Source of the DNA: a bacterium UBA6115
Lineage (GTDB): Bacteria; Bacillota_A; Clostridia; Christensenellales; Aristaeellaceae
Direction: 5' to 3'
Assembly: GCA_002428405.1 (NCBI GenBank)
Contig: DIWD01000070.1
Coordinates: 27,307 to 54,459, forward strand
DNA length: 27,153 nucleotides
Shown in pieces: positions 1 to 8,091 of the stretch (within the stretch, counting starts at the first letter, position 1; each line of letters opens with the position of its first letter). The translations under genes and the position numbers were made by a program. The notes under the pieces were generated by a model. It did not search any database. It was not told the origin of the DNA and worked only from the letters and a program-made list of their open reading frames with translations.

Positions 1-836
1 CTCAGGTAGCGGCAGGCTTCTTCGATCTCCCCGGTACTTTGATAACCCAGCATCACGCTTGCCACTGCCGGGCGCGAGAGGGCATAGTGGATGCACTGGC
101 CTACGCTCAGGGGGGAACTGAAAGGCGTGTGTTCCCTGGAGAGCAGTTTGCCCGCGCCCAGGGTCTTCATGCAGGTGATGCCGACGCCTTTCTGCTCGCA
201 CAGCAGATAGAGGGCCATGCGGGCGCTGTCCATGCCCTCCGGCCTGACGCCTGGCTTTTGAGCGAACAGTTCATCAAGCGTCGCATCAGACGGGCTCATG
301 TCAAAGGCGGGGTTCACGCTGAACATCAGGGTTTCAATCAGCCCCATCTCCACCATTTTCCGCGCGGTCAGAGGGTTGTGCGAGGTCGCCCCGATGTGCC
401 GGATCACGCCGTCCTGTTTGAGTTTCCATGCGTAATCCGCGATACCGTTTTTCATCACCTGGTCCAGCGCGTCCTGGGTATCCATAAAAAAGAACATGCC
501 AAAGTCAATGTAATCGGTCTGAAGCGTGAGCAGGAGGTTCTCAAAATACCGTCTGCAGGTGTCCGGATCGCGGCTGATGGCATACTGCCCATTCTCTTCA
601 ACCGAACCGATGGAGCCCTGTATCATGAACTGTCTGCGCGTCAAGCGCAAAGCACGGCCGATGTTGCGGCGGACTTCCTCTCCGGGCATGAACAGGTCCA
701 TCATATTGATGCCCTGACGGTTCGCGGCGTGGAGGACTTCTTCGATCAGTCCATAAGGTTTGCCGTCCAGATGCTCGGTTCCGATGCCAATCACGCCTGC
801 TTTCAGGCCGGTGCTGCCCAGCTCCCTGAATATCAT
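1..836 (-). CDS. Aldo/keto reductase-fold protein, 3' end cut by window edge
   Basis: The minus-strand frame is open from the ATG at 836 to the window edge, giving about 278 residues (C-terminus missing). The start begins MIFRELGSTGLKAGVIGIGT and follows an AAGGGGGA ribosome site. The N-terminal strand, the D47 region, the TDYID segment (107-111), the IRHIGATSHNP segment and the GVGITCMKTLGAGKL segment match the aldo/keto reductase barrel. Family members normally reduce aldehydes or ketones with NADPH using an Asp-Tyr-Lys-His tetrad. Here D47 is present, but the Tyr position falls in LFMPGEE, the Lys position in the QGS of FMIQGSIGS (72-78), and the His position is F116 in DFGMFFFMD. It is therefore probably not a standard reductase. 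Related clostridial proteins with the same changes are known to me only from memory. The fold is fairly sure; the substrate is unknown. Confidence 0.82.
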   Translation of the reverse strand, partial: MIFRELGSTGLKAGVIGIGTEHLDGKPYGLIEEVLHAANRQGINMMDLFMPGEEVRRNIGRALRLTRRQFMIQGSIGSVEENGQYAISRDPDTCRRYFENLLLTLQTDYIDFGMFFFMDTQDALDQVMKNGIADYAWKLKQDGVIRHIGATSHNPLTARKMVEMGLIETLMFSVNPAFDMSPSDATLDELFAQKPGVRPEGMDSARMALYLLCEQKGVGITCMKTLGAGKLLSREHTPFSSPLSVGQCIHYALSRPAVASVMLGYQSTGEIEEACRYL

Positions 837-874
837 ATGGATTCCCCCTTCGTTGGATGTATGGATCTTATCCA

Positions 875-903
875 AGCATACCAGCAGACGGGAGATGAAT
901 CAA
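875..903 (-). promoter_or_regulatory. Promoter of the aldo/keto reductase-fold gene
   Basis: On the minus strand TTGATT (903-898) and TATGCT (880-875) are separated by 17 bases. They lie 39 bases upstream of the ATG, which leaves room for the AAGGGGGA ribosome site. Confidence 0.45.
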
Positions 904-935
904 TGATCATGTCTATGTGGCGCTGGTCTGGCCGC

Positions 936-969
936 AAAAAAACGCGGCCCCGGCTGTTAAACCGGAGCC
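936..969 (-). terminator. Rho-independent terminator of the SH3/peptidoglycan-binding gene
   Basis: On the minus strand GGCTCCGG pairs with CCGGGGCC (one G-U pair) around an 8-base loop. After GCG comes a run of seven T. It lies about 20 bases after the stop codon at 991. Confidence 0.75.
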
Positions 970-990
970 TAAGGAAAGCATGGCCGGGCG

Positions 991-2253
991 TTACCAGCTT
1001 GCTTTCATTGCCCGGGCGACCGCGTTCTGGTGGGTGGCGTCGACCTTATTGGTCTCATGGGTCTTTGACTTGTAAAAATGTACGCAAAAATGCCCTTCAA
1101 AATTGTTGCCGGGGATGGTATCCGAGCCGTGGGGCATGGTGTTGATGGAGGCGGCGTATACATGCCCGTTGTATTTGACCAGCACCGCCCGGCGCGCCCA
1201 GGAGAAGGAGCCGCCGGAGATCTCCTTCATTGTTTTGGCGTCGTCTTCGCTCAGCGGCTCGGCGTCCAGATGGTTGTAGCCGCTCCACCGCCTGGCCTTG
1301 AACGTCTTGCCCGTTGATATGTCCTTGATGGTAAAGCTTGCCCACTGGGGGATGGTGTTCTTGCCGCCGCTGAACCAATCCAGTTTCTCGGTGGGGAGGG
1401 TATAGTTGGCGGCATTTTTGCCGAAGAGCTTGCGGATCGTTGAGAATCCGGCGATGCCGTCAGCACTCAGCCCCACCGCCCGCTGGTAACGCTTCACGGC
1501 GTCCTGTGTCCCTTTGCCATAGCTGGAATCAACCATGCCCTTGTAGTAACCCTTCAGTTTCAGGGCCTGCTGGAGGGCTTTGACGTGTTTGCCGGAAGAG
1601 CCGGGCGAGGAGGTGTTTGGCACGCTGATTTGCGCGATGCTTTTGATACCGGACATTCCCGGATCGTCTTTTATGGTTGTCTTGGATGCTATGCCGAACA
1701 GCTTGGCGATGGTGGCGCTGTTTGCCGCCCCGTTTGCGCTGAGCTTTACGGCCCGCTGGTATTTCCTGACGGCCTCGGCCGTTGCCTCGCCGTATTTTCC
1801 ATCCACAGTGCCCTTGAGATATCCTTTGATCTGCAGCGCGCGCTGCAGCTTTTCCACAGCGTCCCCCGAGGAGCCCTTGCGGGTTTCCTTCGGCGCTTCT
1901 CCCAAGCCCGAGATGGTTTTGATTTTGGCGTACTTGCTGGCCGGTCTTGCTTCCACCTTGAATTCCTTCAGCGCGGCAGAAGGCACGGTGAGGAACTTGC
2001 GCATGATGAAACCCGTGAAGGATTTGAACTGTACTTTGAAGAAATCCCCGCTGACACCCATCAGGGTCACCTTGTCTCCTTTTTGGAGCAGGTCGTAATA
2101 ATTGCTGCTGGTATTGGCTTTCATGCGAAGAAAAACCTTGTCGGTATTCACGCTGCAGGTATAGCTGGCTGCCCGCGCGGGGGATACGAACAAGCCCATG
2201 AGGGAGAGGATTGCTATCATCAGTGCTGCGGTGCGCCGTAAGGGGTTGTGCAT
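991..2253 (-). CDS. Secreted SH3b / double peptidoglycan-binding protein with an uncharacterised C-terminal domain
   Basis: The chosen start is the ATG at 2253, preceded by AAGGAGGAAGCC; a further in-frame extension upstream has no ribosome site. The 420-residue product begins with a Sec signal peptide (about 1-28, cleavage after SPARA). A bacterial SH3 domain follows (about 31-95), then two PG_binding_1 repeats (about 125-185 and 215-275) with the usual LQ.AL..KGY..G.VD..YG pattern. About 130 residues at the C-terminus are rich in fixed His and Asp: GYNHLDAEP, a MPHG motif, NNFEGHFCVHFYKSKTH and VDATHQ. I remember this C-terminal block from other clostridial wall proteins, but no function is known to me. 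The layout suggests a wall-anchored protein, possibly a hydrolase. It has its own promoter and terminator, so it is monocistronic. Confidence 0.88.
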   Translation of the reverse strand: MHNPLRRTAALMIAILSLMGLFVSPARAASYTCSVNTDKVFLRMKANTSSNYYDLLQKGDKVTLMGVSGDFFKVQFKSFTGFIMRKFLTVPSAALKEFKVEARPASKYAKIKTISGLGEAPKETRKGSSGDAVEKLQRALQIKGYLKGTVDGKYGEATAEAVRKYQRAVKLSANGAANSATIAKLFGIASKTTIKDDPGMSGIKSIAQISVPNTSSPGSSGKHVKALQQALKLKGYYKGMVDSSYGKGTQDAVKRYQRAVGLSADGIAGFSTIRKLFGKNAANYTLPTEKLDWFSGGKNTIPQWASFTIKDISTGKTFKARRWSGYNHLDAEPLSEDDAKTMKEISGGSFSWARRAVLVKYNGHVYAASINTMPHGSDTIPGNNFEGHFCVHFYKSKTHETNKVDATHQNAVARAMKASW

Positions 2254-2299
2254 GGCTTCCTCCTTGGCTGGTACGGTTGATTCATTTGGTCTCGGGATC

Positions 2300-2328
2300 A
2301 ATATATTACATAATTATTACAATGTCAA
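2300..2328 (-). promoter_or_regulatory. Promoter of the SH3/peptidoglycan-binding gene
   Basis: Minus strand TTGACA (2328-2323), a 17-base AT-rich spacer, and TATATT (2305-2300). It is a near-consensus sigma-A promoter with a leader of about 40 bases before the ATG at 2253. Confidence 0.75.
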
Positions 2329-2424
2329 CCCCAAATCTTGCGAATCTGTTAAGAAACTTTTCTTTTCGATATAAAGTCCAGAGCCATTCTGCCGGTCCGG
2401 ACAAGCTTTTCATCAGCATTTCCG

Positions 2425-2465
2425 TGGACTTGCCAGTGAGCCCTATGCTATAATCCCGCATGCGG
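2425..2465 (+). promoter_or_regulatory. Extended -10 promoter of the redox operon
   Basis: TATAAT at 2449-2454 is preceded by TG at 2446-2447 (extended -10). The -35 is weak: TGGACT at 2425-2430 with an 18-base spacer. A perfect 10-base palindrome, CCGCATGCGG (2456-2465), covers the expected transcription start and could bind a regulator. Confidence 0.5.
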
Positions 2466-2504
2466 CTTGATGCTGAAAAACAATAAATGCTAAGGGGTTT
2501 GCGG

Positions 2505-3950
2505 ATGTACGACGTGGTTATCATCGGCGCAGGGATCATCGGCTGCGCAATAGCTCAGCGGCTGAGCGAGTATGCCGGAAGATTCGCGGTCATGGAAAAG
2601 GCTTCGGATGTCTGCGAAGGAGCCAGCAAGGCGAACAGCGGCATCGTGCATGCGGGGTACGACGCCAAGGCCGGCAGCGAGAAGGCGCGGCTGAACATCA
2701 AGGGTGCCGGGATGATGCGGGGCCTGTGCGACCGTCTGGGCGTTTCTTATGGCATGCCCGGCGCAATGGTGCTGAGTTTTCATGAAGAGGACAATGAATC
2801 CCTGAAGGCATTGTATGAAAATGGCGCCAGAAACGGCGTTGAGGGGCTGCGGCTGATAGACCGGGAAGAAATCCTGCAGCTGGAGCCGCATGTGAACCCG
2901 GATGTGCTCATGGCGCTGCTGGTCCCCTCCTCCGGCCTGGTCAGCCCCTATGAACTGACCCATGCGCTTGCGGATACCGCCTGTGAGAACGGGGTGGAGT
3001 TCATTCTGGATACCCAGGTCCTTGGCCTGAGCCATGAAGATGAGGTGTGGAGGATCACCACCAACAGAGGCGTTTATGAATCCCGCTGCATCATCAATTG
3101 CGCCGGGGTGGGGGCCGACACCCTGCATAACCAGATTTCCACCCGAAAGGTGAAGATCATCCCGCGTCGCGGCCAGTACTACTTGCTGGATCACACCGTG
3201 CCCGCGAAATTCAGCCGGACGGTGTTTCAGGTGCCCACAAAGATGGGCAAGGGGGTGCTGGTCAGCCCGACCACACACGGCAACCTGCTTCTTGGCCCCA
3301 CAGCAGAGGATATTCCCGACAGGGAGGATGCCGCGACGACAAGGGACGGGCTGAAAGATGTGATGGAAAAGGTACGCCTCACCTATCCGGAAGCAGACCT
3401 GCGAAACGTGATCACCACTTTTTCCGGCATCCGCGCCCATGAACAGGAAGGGGATTTTATCATCGGCGAGGTGGAAGGGTCAAAGCCCGGCGCTTATGAG
3501 GCCATCGGCATAGAAAGCCCCGGCCTGTCCGCCGCTCCTGCCATCGGGCAGGAACTGGGGGACTGGGTGGCATGGGTTCTCAAGCTGGGCAAGAATCTCA
3601 CTTATACCGAGCCTGTCCCGCTGGAGAAACCTTTCGCCGGCATGAATGAGGCGGAACGACGCCAGGCTTATGAACGGGACCCGGACTACGGCAGGATCGT
3701 CTGCCGGTGCGAGCAGGTGACCGAGGCCGAGGTGCGCCGGGCGATCCGCCGCCCGGTGGGCGCGCGCAGCCTTGACGGGGTCAAGCGCAGGACCCGCGCG
3801 GGCATGGGACGCTGCCAGGGCGGTTTCTGCTCGACCCGCGTAATGCAGATCCTGGCGGAAGAGCTGGGCTGCGGTTTGAACGATGTGAGCAAATCCGGCG
3901 GCGGCAGCTGGATCCTGAGCGAAAAGATCAAGGGAGGAGAAAACCGATGA
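2505..3950 (+). CDS. GlpA-like FAD-dependent dehydrogenase with BFD-type [2Fe-2S] domain
   Basis: The start MYDVVIIGAGIIGCAI at 2505 follows AAGGGG; an upstream in-frame ATG has no ribosome site. Of 481 residues, the first ~370 form a DAO/GlpA-type FAD domain: the dinucleotide motif GAGIIG near the N-terminus, ASKANSGIVHAGYDAK, RRGQYYLLD, and a late SGIRAHE segment. The last ~90 residues carry a BFD-like iron-sulfur domain with CRC (in VCRCEQ) and CQGGFC supplying four Cys. This matches the clostridial family annotated as anaerobic glycerol-3-phosphate dehydrogenase subunit A, which passes electrons to a partner flavoprotein. The stop overlaps the next start (ATGA), so the two are co-translated. 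No glycerol uptake or kinase gene is nearby, so the natural substrate could be another 2-hydroxy acid or phosphate. Family assignment is firm; substrate is inference. Confidence 0.88.
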   Translation: MYDVVIIGAGIIGCAIAQRLSEYAGRFAVMEKASDVCEGASKANSGIVHAGYDAKAGSEKARLNIKGAGMMRGLCDRLGVSYGMPGAMVLSFHEEDNESLKALYENGARNGVEGLRLIDREEILQLEPHVNPDVLMALLVPSSGLVSPYELTHALADTACENGVEFILDTQVLGLSHEDEVWRITTNRGVYESRCIINCAGVGADTLHNQISTRKVKIIPRRGQYYLLDHTVPAKFSRTVFQVPTKMGKGVLVSPTTHGNLLLGPTAEDIPDREDAATTRDGLKDVMEKVRLTYPEADLRNVITTFSGIRAHEQEGDFIIGEVEGSKPGAYEAIGIESPGLSAAPAIGQELGDWVAWVLKLGKNLTYTEPVPLEKPFAGMNEAERRQAYERDPDYGRIVCRCEQVTEAEVRRAIRRPVGARSLDGVKRRTRAGMGRCQGGFCSTRVMQILAEELGCGLNDVSKSGGGSWILSEKIKGGENR

Positions 3951-5230
3951 GCGCAAAACGCATTCCGGTGGATCTCCTCATTGTCGGGGCGGGACCGGCT
4001 GGTCTTGCGGCCGCGATTGCCGCCAAGCGCGAAGGTGTGATGGACTTGGTGGTGCTGGACCGCGAGGACGTCCCCGGCGGCATCCTGAACCAGTGCATCC
4101 ATAACGGATTCGGGCTGCACCGCTTCAAGGAGGAACTCACCGGCCCCGAGTATGCCCAGAGGGATATCGTGGAAGCGCGGGATCTGAACATCCCCGTACT
4201 GTGCGGAACAACGGTCCTCTCTGTTTCGCGTGACAAGAGCGTCACCGCTGTCAGCCATGAGCGGGGAATTGAGGTTTTCCAGGCGAAAACCGTCATCCTG
4301 GCCATGGGCTGCAGGGAGCGTCCGCGCGGGGCGCTGGCCATCCCGGGCACGCGTCCTTCGGGGATCTTCAGCGCGGGCACCGCGCAGAAACTGGTCAACA
4401 TGGCAGGATACATGCCCGGCCGCCGCGTGGTCATCCTGGGAAGCGGCGACATCGGGCTGATCATGGCGCGGCGTATGACGCTGCAGGGGGCCAAGGTGCT
4501 CTGCTGTGCCGAACTGCTGCCTTATTCCAGCGGGCTGAACCGCAATATCGTGCAGTGTCTGCAGGATTACGACATCCCCCTTCTGCTTTCACATACAGTG
4601 GTGGACATCAGGGGCCGCGAACGCCTGGAGGGCGTCACTGTCGCCCGGGTCGGCAATGACCGGCAGCCCATCCCCGGCACGGAAAAAGATTTCAGCTGCG
4701 ACACCCTCCTGCTCTCGGTAGGGCTCATCCCTGAGAATGAGCTGTCCCTGGAAGCGGGGGTCAAGCTGTCGGGCGTCACATTTGGCCCGATTGTCAACAA
4801 TCGTTTTGAAACCAGTGTACCGGGTATTTTCTCCTGTGGCAATGTTCTGCATGTCCATGACCTGGTGGATTTTGTCAGCCGGGAGAGCATGCAGGCCGGC
4901 CGAGCGGCCGCATCCCTGCTCAAGGAGAAAAAGCAGTTGTATGACAGGGTGGCTGTCAAAGACGGACAGGGTGTGCGGGGCACTGTGCCCCAGCGGCTGG
5001 AATTGCCCAGGGGCAGCATCACCGAGGGGGTGGAACTGATGTTCCGCCCGGACCGGGTCTATCAGGATCATTACGTTACCCTTCGCACCGGGGAAGGGGT
5101 GCTCCTGAGCCGGCGCTTCATGATCCTTACCCCGGGCGAAATGGCCGAGGTCAAGCTAAGCCCTGTGATGCTTGAGCAGCTTCGCGGACAAGAGCTGACG
5201 GTGGAGATCCGGCCGGACAAGCAGGTCTGA
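3947..5230 (+). CDS. NAD(P)/FAD-dependent oxidoreductase, partner of the GlpA-like dehydrogenase
   Basis: The ATG at 3947 lies in the ATGA overlap with the preceding gene and follows AAGGGAGGAG. The 427-residue protein has an FAD-binding motif near the N-terminus (VGAGPAGLAAAIAAKR), the family signature GGILNQCIHNGFG, and the ERPRGALAIPGTRPSGI segment. A second dinucleotide-binding motif, VVILGSGDIGLIMARR, lies in the middle, and GIFSCGNVLHVHDLVD closes the FAD site. This is the two-dinucleotide-domain family found next to GlpA-like dehydrogenases in Firmicutes, presumably moving electrons between flavin and NAD(P). In most operons I know a small DUF1667 protein follows; here neither a separate gene nor a Cys-rich DUF1667 tail is present. 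The C-terminus ends in a beta-rich stretch without Cys. Confidence 0.85.
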   Translation: MSAKRIPVDLLIVGAGPAGLAAAIAAKREGVMDLVVLDREDVPGGILNQCIHNGFGLHRFKEELTGPEYAQRDIVEARDLNIPVLCGTTVLSVSRDKSVTAVSHERGIEVFQAKTVILAMGCRERPRGALAIPGTRPSGIFSAGTAQKLVNMAGYMPGRRVVILGSGDIGLIMARRMTLQGAKVLCCAELLPYSSGLNRNIVQCLQDYDIPLLLSHTVVDIRGRERLEGVTVARVGNDRQPIPGTEKDFSCDTLLLSVGLIPENELSLEAGVKLSGVTFGPIVNNRFETSVPGIFSCGNVLHVHDLVDFVSRESMQAGRAAASLLKEKKQLYDRVAVKDGQGVRGTVPQRLELPRGSITEGVELMFRPDRVYQDHYVTLRTGEGVLLSRRFMILTPGEMAEVKLSPVMLEQLRGQELTVEIRPDKQV

Positions 5231-5248
5231 AAAGTGGAGACAAGTTTA

Positions 5249-6943
5249 ATGAAAAAGTTCCTGATCATCGGGGGCGTCGCGGGCGGCGCTTCCATTGCCG
5301 CGCGTCTGCGCAGGCTGGACGAAGGCGCGGACATCACGATGCTGGAGCGCGGACGCGACGTATCCTTTTCCAACTGCGCCTTGCCTTATTTCCTGGGGGG
5401 AGAGATTGGGAGCAGTGAGGACCTGAAGCTGATCAGCCCTGAAATCTTTTGGGACCGCTACCGCATCAGGGCCCTGACACGGCACGAAGCTTTAAGGATC
5501 GACCGTGCGGACAAGACGGTGCTGGTGCGTGATCTTCAGTCAGGGAGGGATACAGTTTTACCCTATGACACGCTCTTTCTTTCCCCGGGTGCCAGCCCCA
5601 TCATGCCCCCCTCTATCCCCGGCATTTTAATGCCCCATGTGTTTTCCGTGCGCAATGTGGAGGATGTGGAGCGGATTCACGCCTGGCTGAACGGCAAAGG
5701 CGTACGCCGGGCGGCCGTCGGCGGCGGCGGCTTTATCGGTCTGGAAGTCATGGAGAACCTGCGCGCGGCGGGGTATCAGGTCAGTGTGGTTGACATGGCG
5801 CCGCAGGTGATGCTGCCTTTTGATGAGGACATGGCCCAGCTGCTGCATAAGGAGATCGTTGACCATGGGGTCCAGCTGATTCTGGGCGATGGCATTCAGA
5901 GCATCCGGAATGATGCGATCACCCTCTCCTCCGGCAGGCAAGTGCCGGCGGAGGCGGTCATCATGGCCATCGGCGTGAAGCCTGAAACCGACCTGGCACG
6001 GGAAGCGGGGCTTGAAATCGGCGGGACCGGCGCTATCCTGGTGGATGAAAAGATGCGCACCTCCGACCCTTCTATCTACGCGGTGGGCGACGCGGTTGAA
6101 GTTCGCCGCTTCCAGACCGGCAAGCCGTCAAAACTGGCCCTGGCCGGGCCCGCCCTGCGCCAGGCGCGCCTGGCGGCCAATGCCGTGTACGGTCTCCCCG
6201 ATTTCCTGCCCGGCGTCCTTGGCAGTGCGGTCATCCGGGTCTTTGGCCTGAATGCCGCCTCTACCGGCATGAATGAAAAGCAATGCCGGGATGAAGGGTT
6301 TGACTATGGGGTTTCCTTTGTGATCCCATACGACCGTGTCGGCATCATGCCGGGAGCTAAGCCGATGTTCTTTAAACTGCTTTACGAAAAGGCCACAGGG
6401 CGGGTGCTGGGCGCGCAGGCCGTAGGACAGGGTAACGTGGACAAGCGGATTGACGTTGTTTCCACCGCTCTGCGCTTTCATGCCTGCATAGACGACTTGA
6501 AGGATCTGGAGCTGTGCTATGCCCCGGCCTTCGGCACCGCCCGCGATGTGGTGAACCTGGCGGCGATGTCCGCATGCGACCAACGGGACGGTCTGGTCAG
6601 GCAGGTTTCCTTCACTGAGATCCGCAATCTGCTTGAGCGCGGCGAATACATCCTTGACGTGCGCGAAGCGGATGAATTTGCTTCAGGCCATATCATTGGA
6701 GCGGTCAATATCCCGCTGGGGGAACTGCGCGAACGCATCAATGAGATTCCCCGGAACAGGGCTGTCTACATCCACTGCAGATCAGGGCAGCGAAGCTACA
6801 ACGCCTCAAGGGCGCTCCTGCAGCTCGGGTTTACCGATGTTTTCAATGTTGCCGGATCCTTCCTGGCCCTGAGCTGGTATGAGGTTTACCATGATATGGT
6901 CAGCGGCCGGGAGAAGGTCCTGACCGCTTATAACTTTAATTGA
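5249..6943 (+). CDS. CoA-disulfide reductase fused to a rhodanese domain
   Basis: The ATG at 5249 is chosen over a GTG at 5234 because GTGGAG (5234-5239) makes a well-placed ribosome site for it and because it puts the catalytic Cys at residue 43, its position in the CoA-disulfide reductase family. The 565-residue protein has GGVAGGASIAARLRR (FAD), SFSNCALPYFLGG (C43), a second motif AAVGGGGFIGLEVMEN (NAD(P)H), the SIYAVGDAVE segment and a dimerisation domain. A rhodanese domain occupies about 465-565 with the active loop HCRSGQRS (C510). Both Cys are intact. Known fusions reduce CoA persulfides or polysulfides, or keep CoA reduced. It lies 18 bases after the preceding gene and just before a strong terminator, so it is the last gene of the redox operon. 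Confidence 0.88.
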   Translation: MKKFLIIGGVAGGASIAARLRRLDEGADITMLERGRDVSFSNCALPYFLGGEIGSSEDLKLISPEIFWDRYRIRALTRHEALRIDRADKTVLVRDLQSGRDTVLPYDTLFLSPGASPIMPPSIPGILMPHVFSVRNVEDVERIHAWLNGKGVRRAAVGGGGFIGLEVMENLRAAGYQVSVVDMAPQVMLPFDEDMAQLLHKEIVDHGVQLILGDGIQSIRNDAITLSSGRQVPAEAVIMAIGVKPETDLAREAGLEIGGTGAILVDEKMRTSDPSIYAVGDAVEVRRFQTGKPSKLALAGPALRQARLAANAVYGLPDFLPGVLGSAVIRVFGLNAASTGMNEKQCRDEGFDYGVSFVIPYDRVGIMPGAKPMFFKLLYEKATGRVLGAQAVGQGNVDKRIDVVSTALRFHACIDDLKDLELCYAPAFGTARDVVNLAAMSACDQRDGLVRQVSFTEIRNLLERGEYILDVREADEFASGHIIGAVNIPLGELRERINEIPRNRAVYIHCRSGQRSYNASRALLQLGFTDVFNVAGSFLALSWYEVYHDMVSGREKVLTAYNFN

Positions 6944-6964
6944 TTTTTTGTCACAGGGTTATAA

Positions 6965-7003
6965 AAAACGATCCTGCCCGGTCAGGGCAGGATCGTTTTG
7001 TTT
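6965..7003. terminator. Bidirectional terminator between the redox operon and galE
   Basis: A 15-base perfect inverted repeat (6965-6979 and 6985-6999, core CGATCCTGCCC) surrounds the loop GGTCA. It has A-runs on the left and T-runs on the right, so it can end transcription from both convergent operons. Confidence 0.88.
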
Positions 7004-7009
7004 GGATTC

Positions 7010-8035
7010 TCAGACCTCCGCGGGACTCGGATATCCGTTGGGATTACTTTTCTGCCACCGCCAGGCGTCCCGGCACATCTCCTCAATGCCCAGCTCTGCC
7101 TGCCAGCCTATCATTTTTTTGGCCTTTGAGGGGTCTGCGTAGACGGTTCCGATGTCGCCCGGGCGCCTGGGGCCGATAACAAAGGGCACCTTGACCTTGT
7201 TTTCCCTCTCAAATGCGGTGATGATTTCCAGTACGCTGTATCCCCGTCCCGTACCCAGGTTGAAGACTTCGCACCCATTGTGCCCCATTGAGTATTCCAG
7301 CGCGCTCAGGTGGCCCCTGGCCAGGTCGCAGACGTGGATATAATCCCGCACTCCCGTGCCGTCGGGCGTGTCATAATCATTTCCGTGGACATGAAGAACG
7401 CTCAGGCGGCCCATGGCTGTCTGGGTGATATAAGGCAGAAGGTTGTTGGGGACGCCGGCGGGGTCCTCCCCGATGCGGCCGCTGTCATGCGCGCCGATGG
7501 GGTTGAAATAACGCAGCAGGACCACGCTGAAGCGCGGGTCGGAATACGCCAGGTCCATCAGGATTCGCTCGCATATAAATTTGGTCCATCCATAGGGATT
7601 TGTACAGCCAAGCGGAGCGTTCTCATCCACCGGCATCAGGCTGTCCGGCGCGTATACGGTGGCGGAAGAGGAGAAGATAAACCGGAAGACCCCCAGGCGT
7701 TTCATGACCCTGCAAAGCGCAAGCGTGGTGCCCAGGTTGTTCGCATAATAGTCAAGCGGCAGTTTGACCGATTCGCCAACCGCCTTCAGCCCGGCGAAAT
7801 GAATGACGCAGCCTATTTCATGCTGCGCGAACACTTCCTCAAGCCGTCCTTCATCCGTTACGTCAAAGCGATAGAACCGCAGCGGTTTTCCGCTGAGTGC
7901 CTCCACCCTAATGAGGGATTCCTGGCGGCTGTTGCGCAGGTCATCTATCACGACGACCTCATAACCCGCGTTCAGCAGTTCAAGGCAGGTGTGCGATCCG
8001 ATGTAGCCCGCCCCGCCTGTGACTAAAATGGTCAT
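7010..8035 (-). CDS. galE: UDP-glucose 4-epimerase
   Basis: The ATG at 8035 follows GGAGGT with an 8-base spacer; the longer frame upstream has no signal. The 341-residue length is normal for GalE. Visible motifs are GGAGYIGSH (7-15, NAD binding), DDLRN, the catalytic Ser in SSSATVY (122-128) and Y148-x-x-x-K152 (YGWTK). Further along are NPIGAHDSGRIGEDP and the FNLGTGRGYSVLE segment. It interconverts UDP-glucose and UDP-galactose in the cytoplasm, and some homologues also act on the N-acetyl forms. It starts 56 bases after the stop of the secreted deacetylase gene on the same strand, so the two probably share a transcript. The hexosamine-kinase-like gene is divergent from that pair. Confidence 0.95.
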   Translation of the reverse strand: MTILVTGGAGYIGSHTCLELLNAGYEVVVIDDLRNSRQESLIRVEALSGKPLRFYRFDVTDEGRLEEVFAQHEIGCVIHFAGLKAVGESVKLPLDYYANNLGTTLALCRVMKRLGVFRFIFSSSATVYAPDSLMPVDENAPLGCTNPYGWTKFICERILMDLAYSDPRFSVVLLRYFNPIGAHDSGRIGEDPAGVPNNLLPYITQTAMGRLSVLHVHGNDYDTPDGTGVRDYIHVCDLARGHLSALEYSMGHNGCEVFNLGTGRGYSVLEIITAFERENKVKVPFVIGPRRPGDIGTVYADPSKAKKMIGWQAELGIEEMCRDAWRWQKSNPNGYPSPAEV

Positions 8036-8091
8036 GGATGATACCTCCGAAAACGGCATTGTTCCTGGCAACAGCTGGTTTGCAAAGCCCT

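Noticed and set aside
39..1145. Long plus-strand open frame of 368 codons
   Set aside because: It is antisense to the aldo/keto reductase-fold gene and the end of the wall-protein gene, has no ribosome site, and its product matches no family I recognise.
2431..2454. TTGCCA as -35 box of the redox operon promoter
   Set aside because: Only 13 bases separate it from TATAAT, too short for a sigma-A promoter; the extended -10 is the better explanation.
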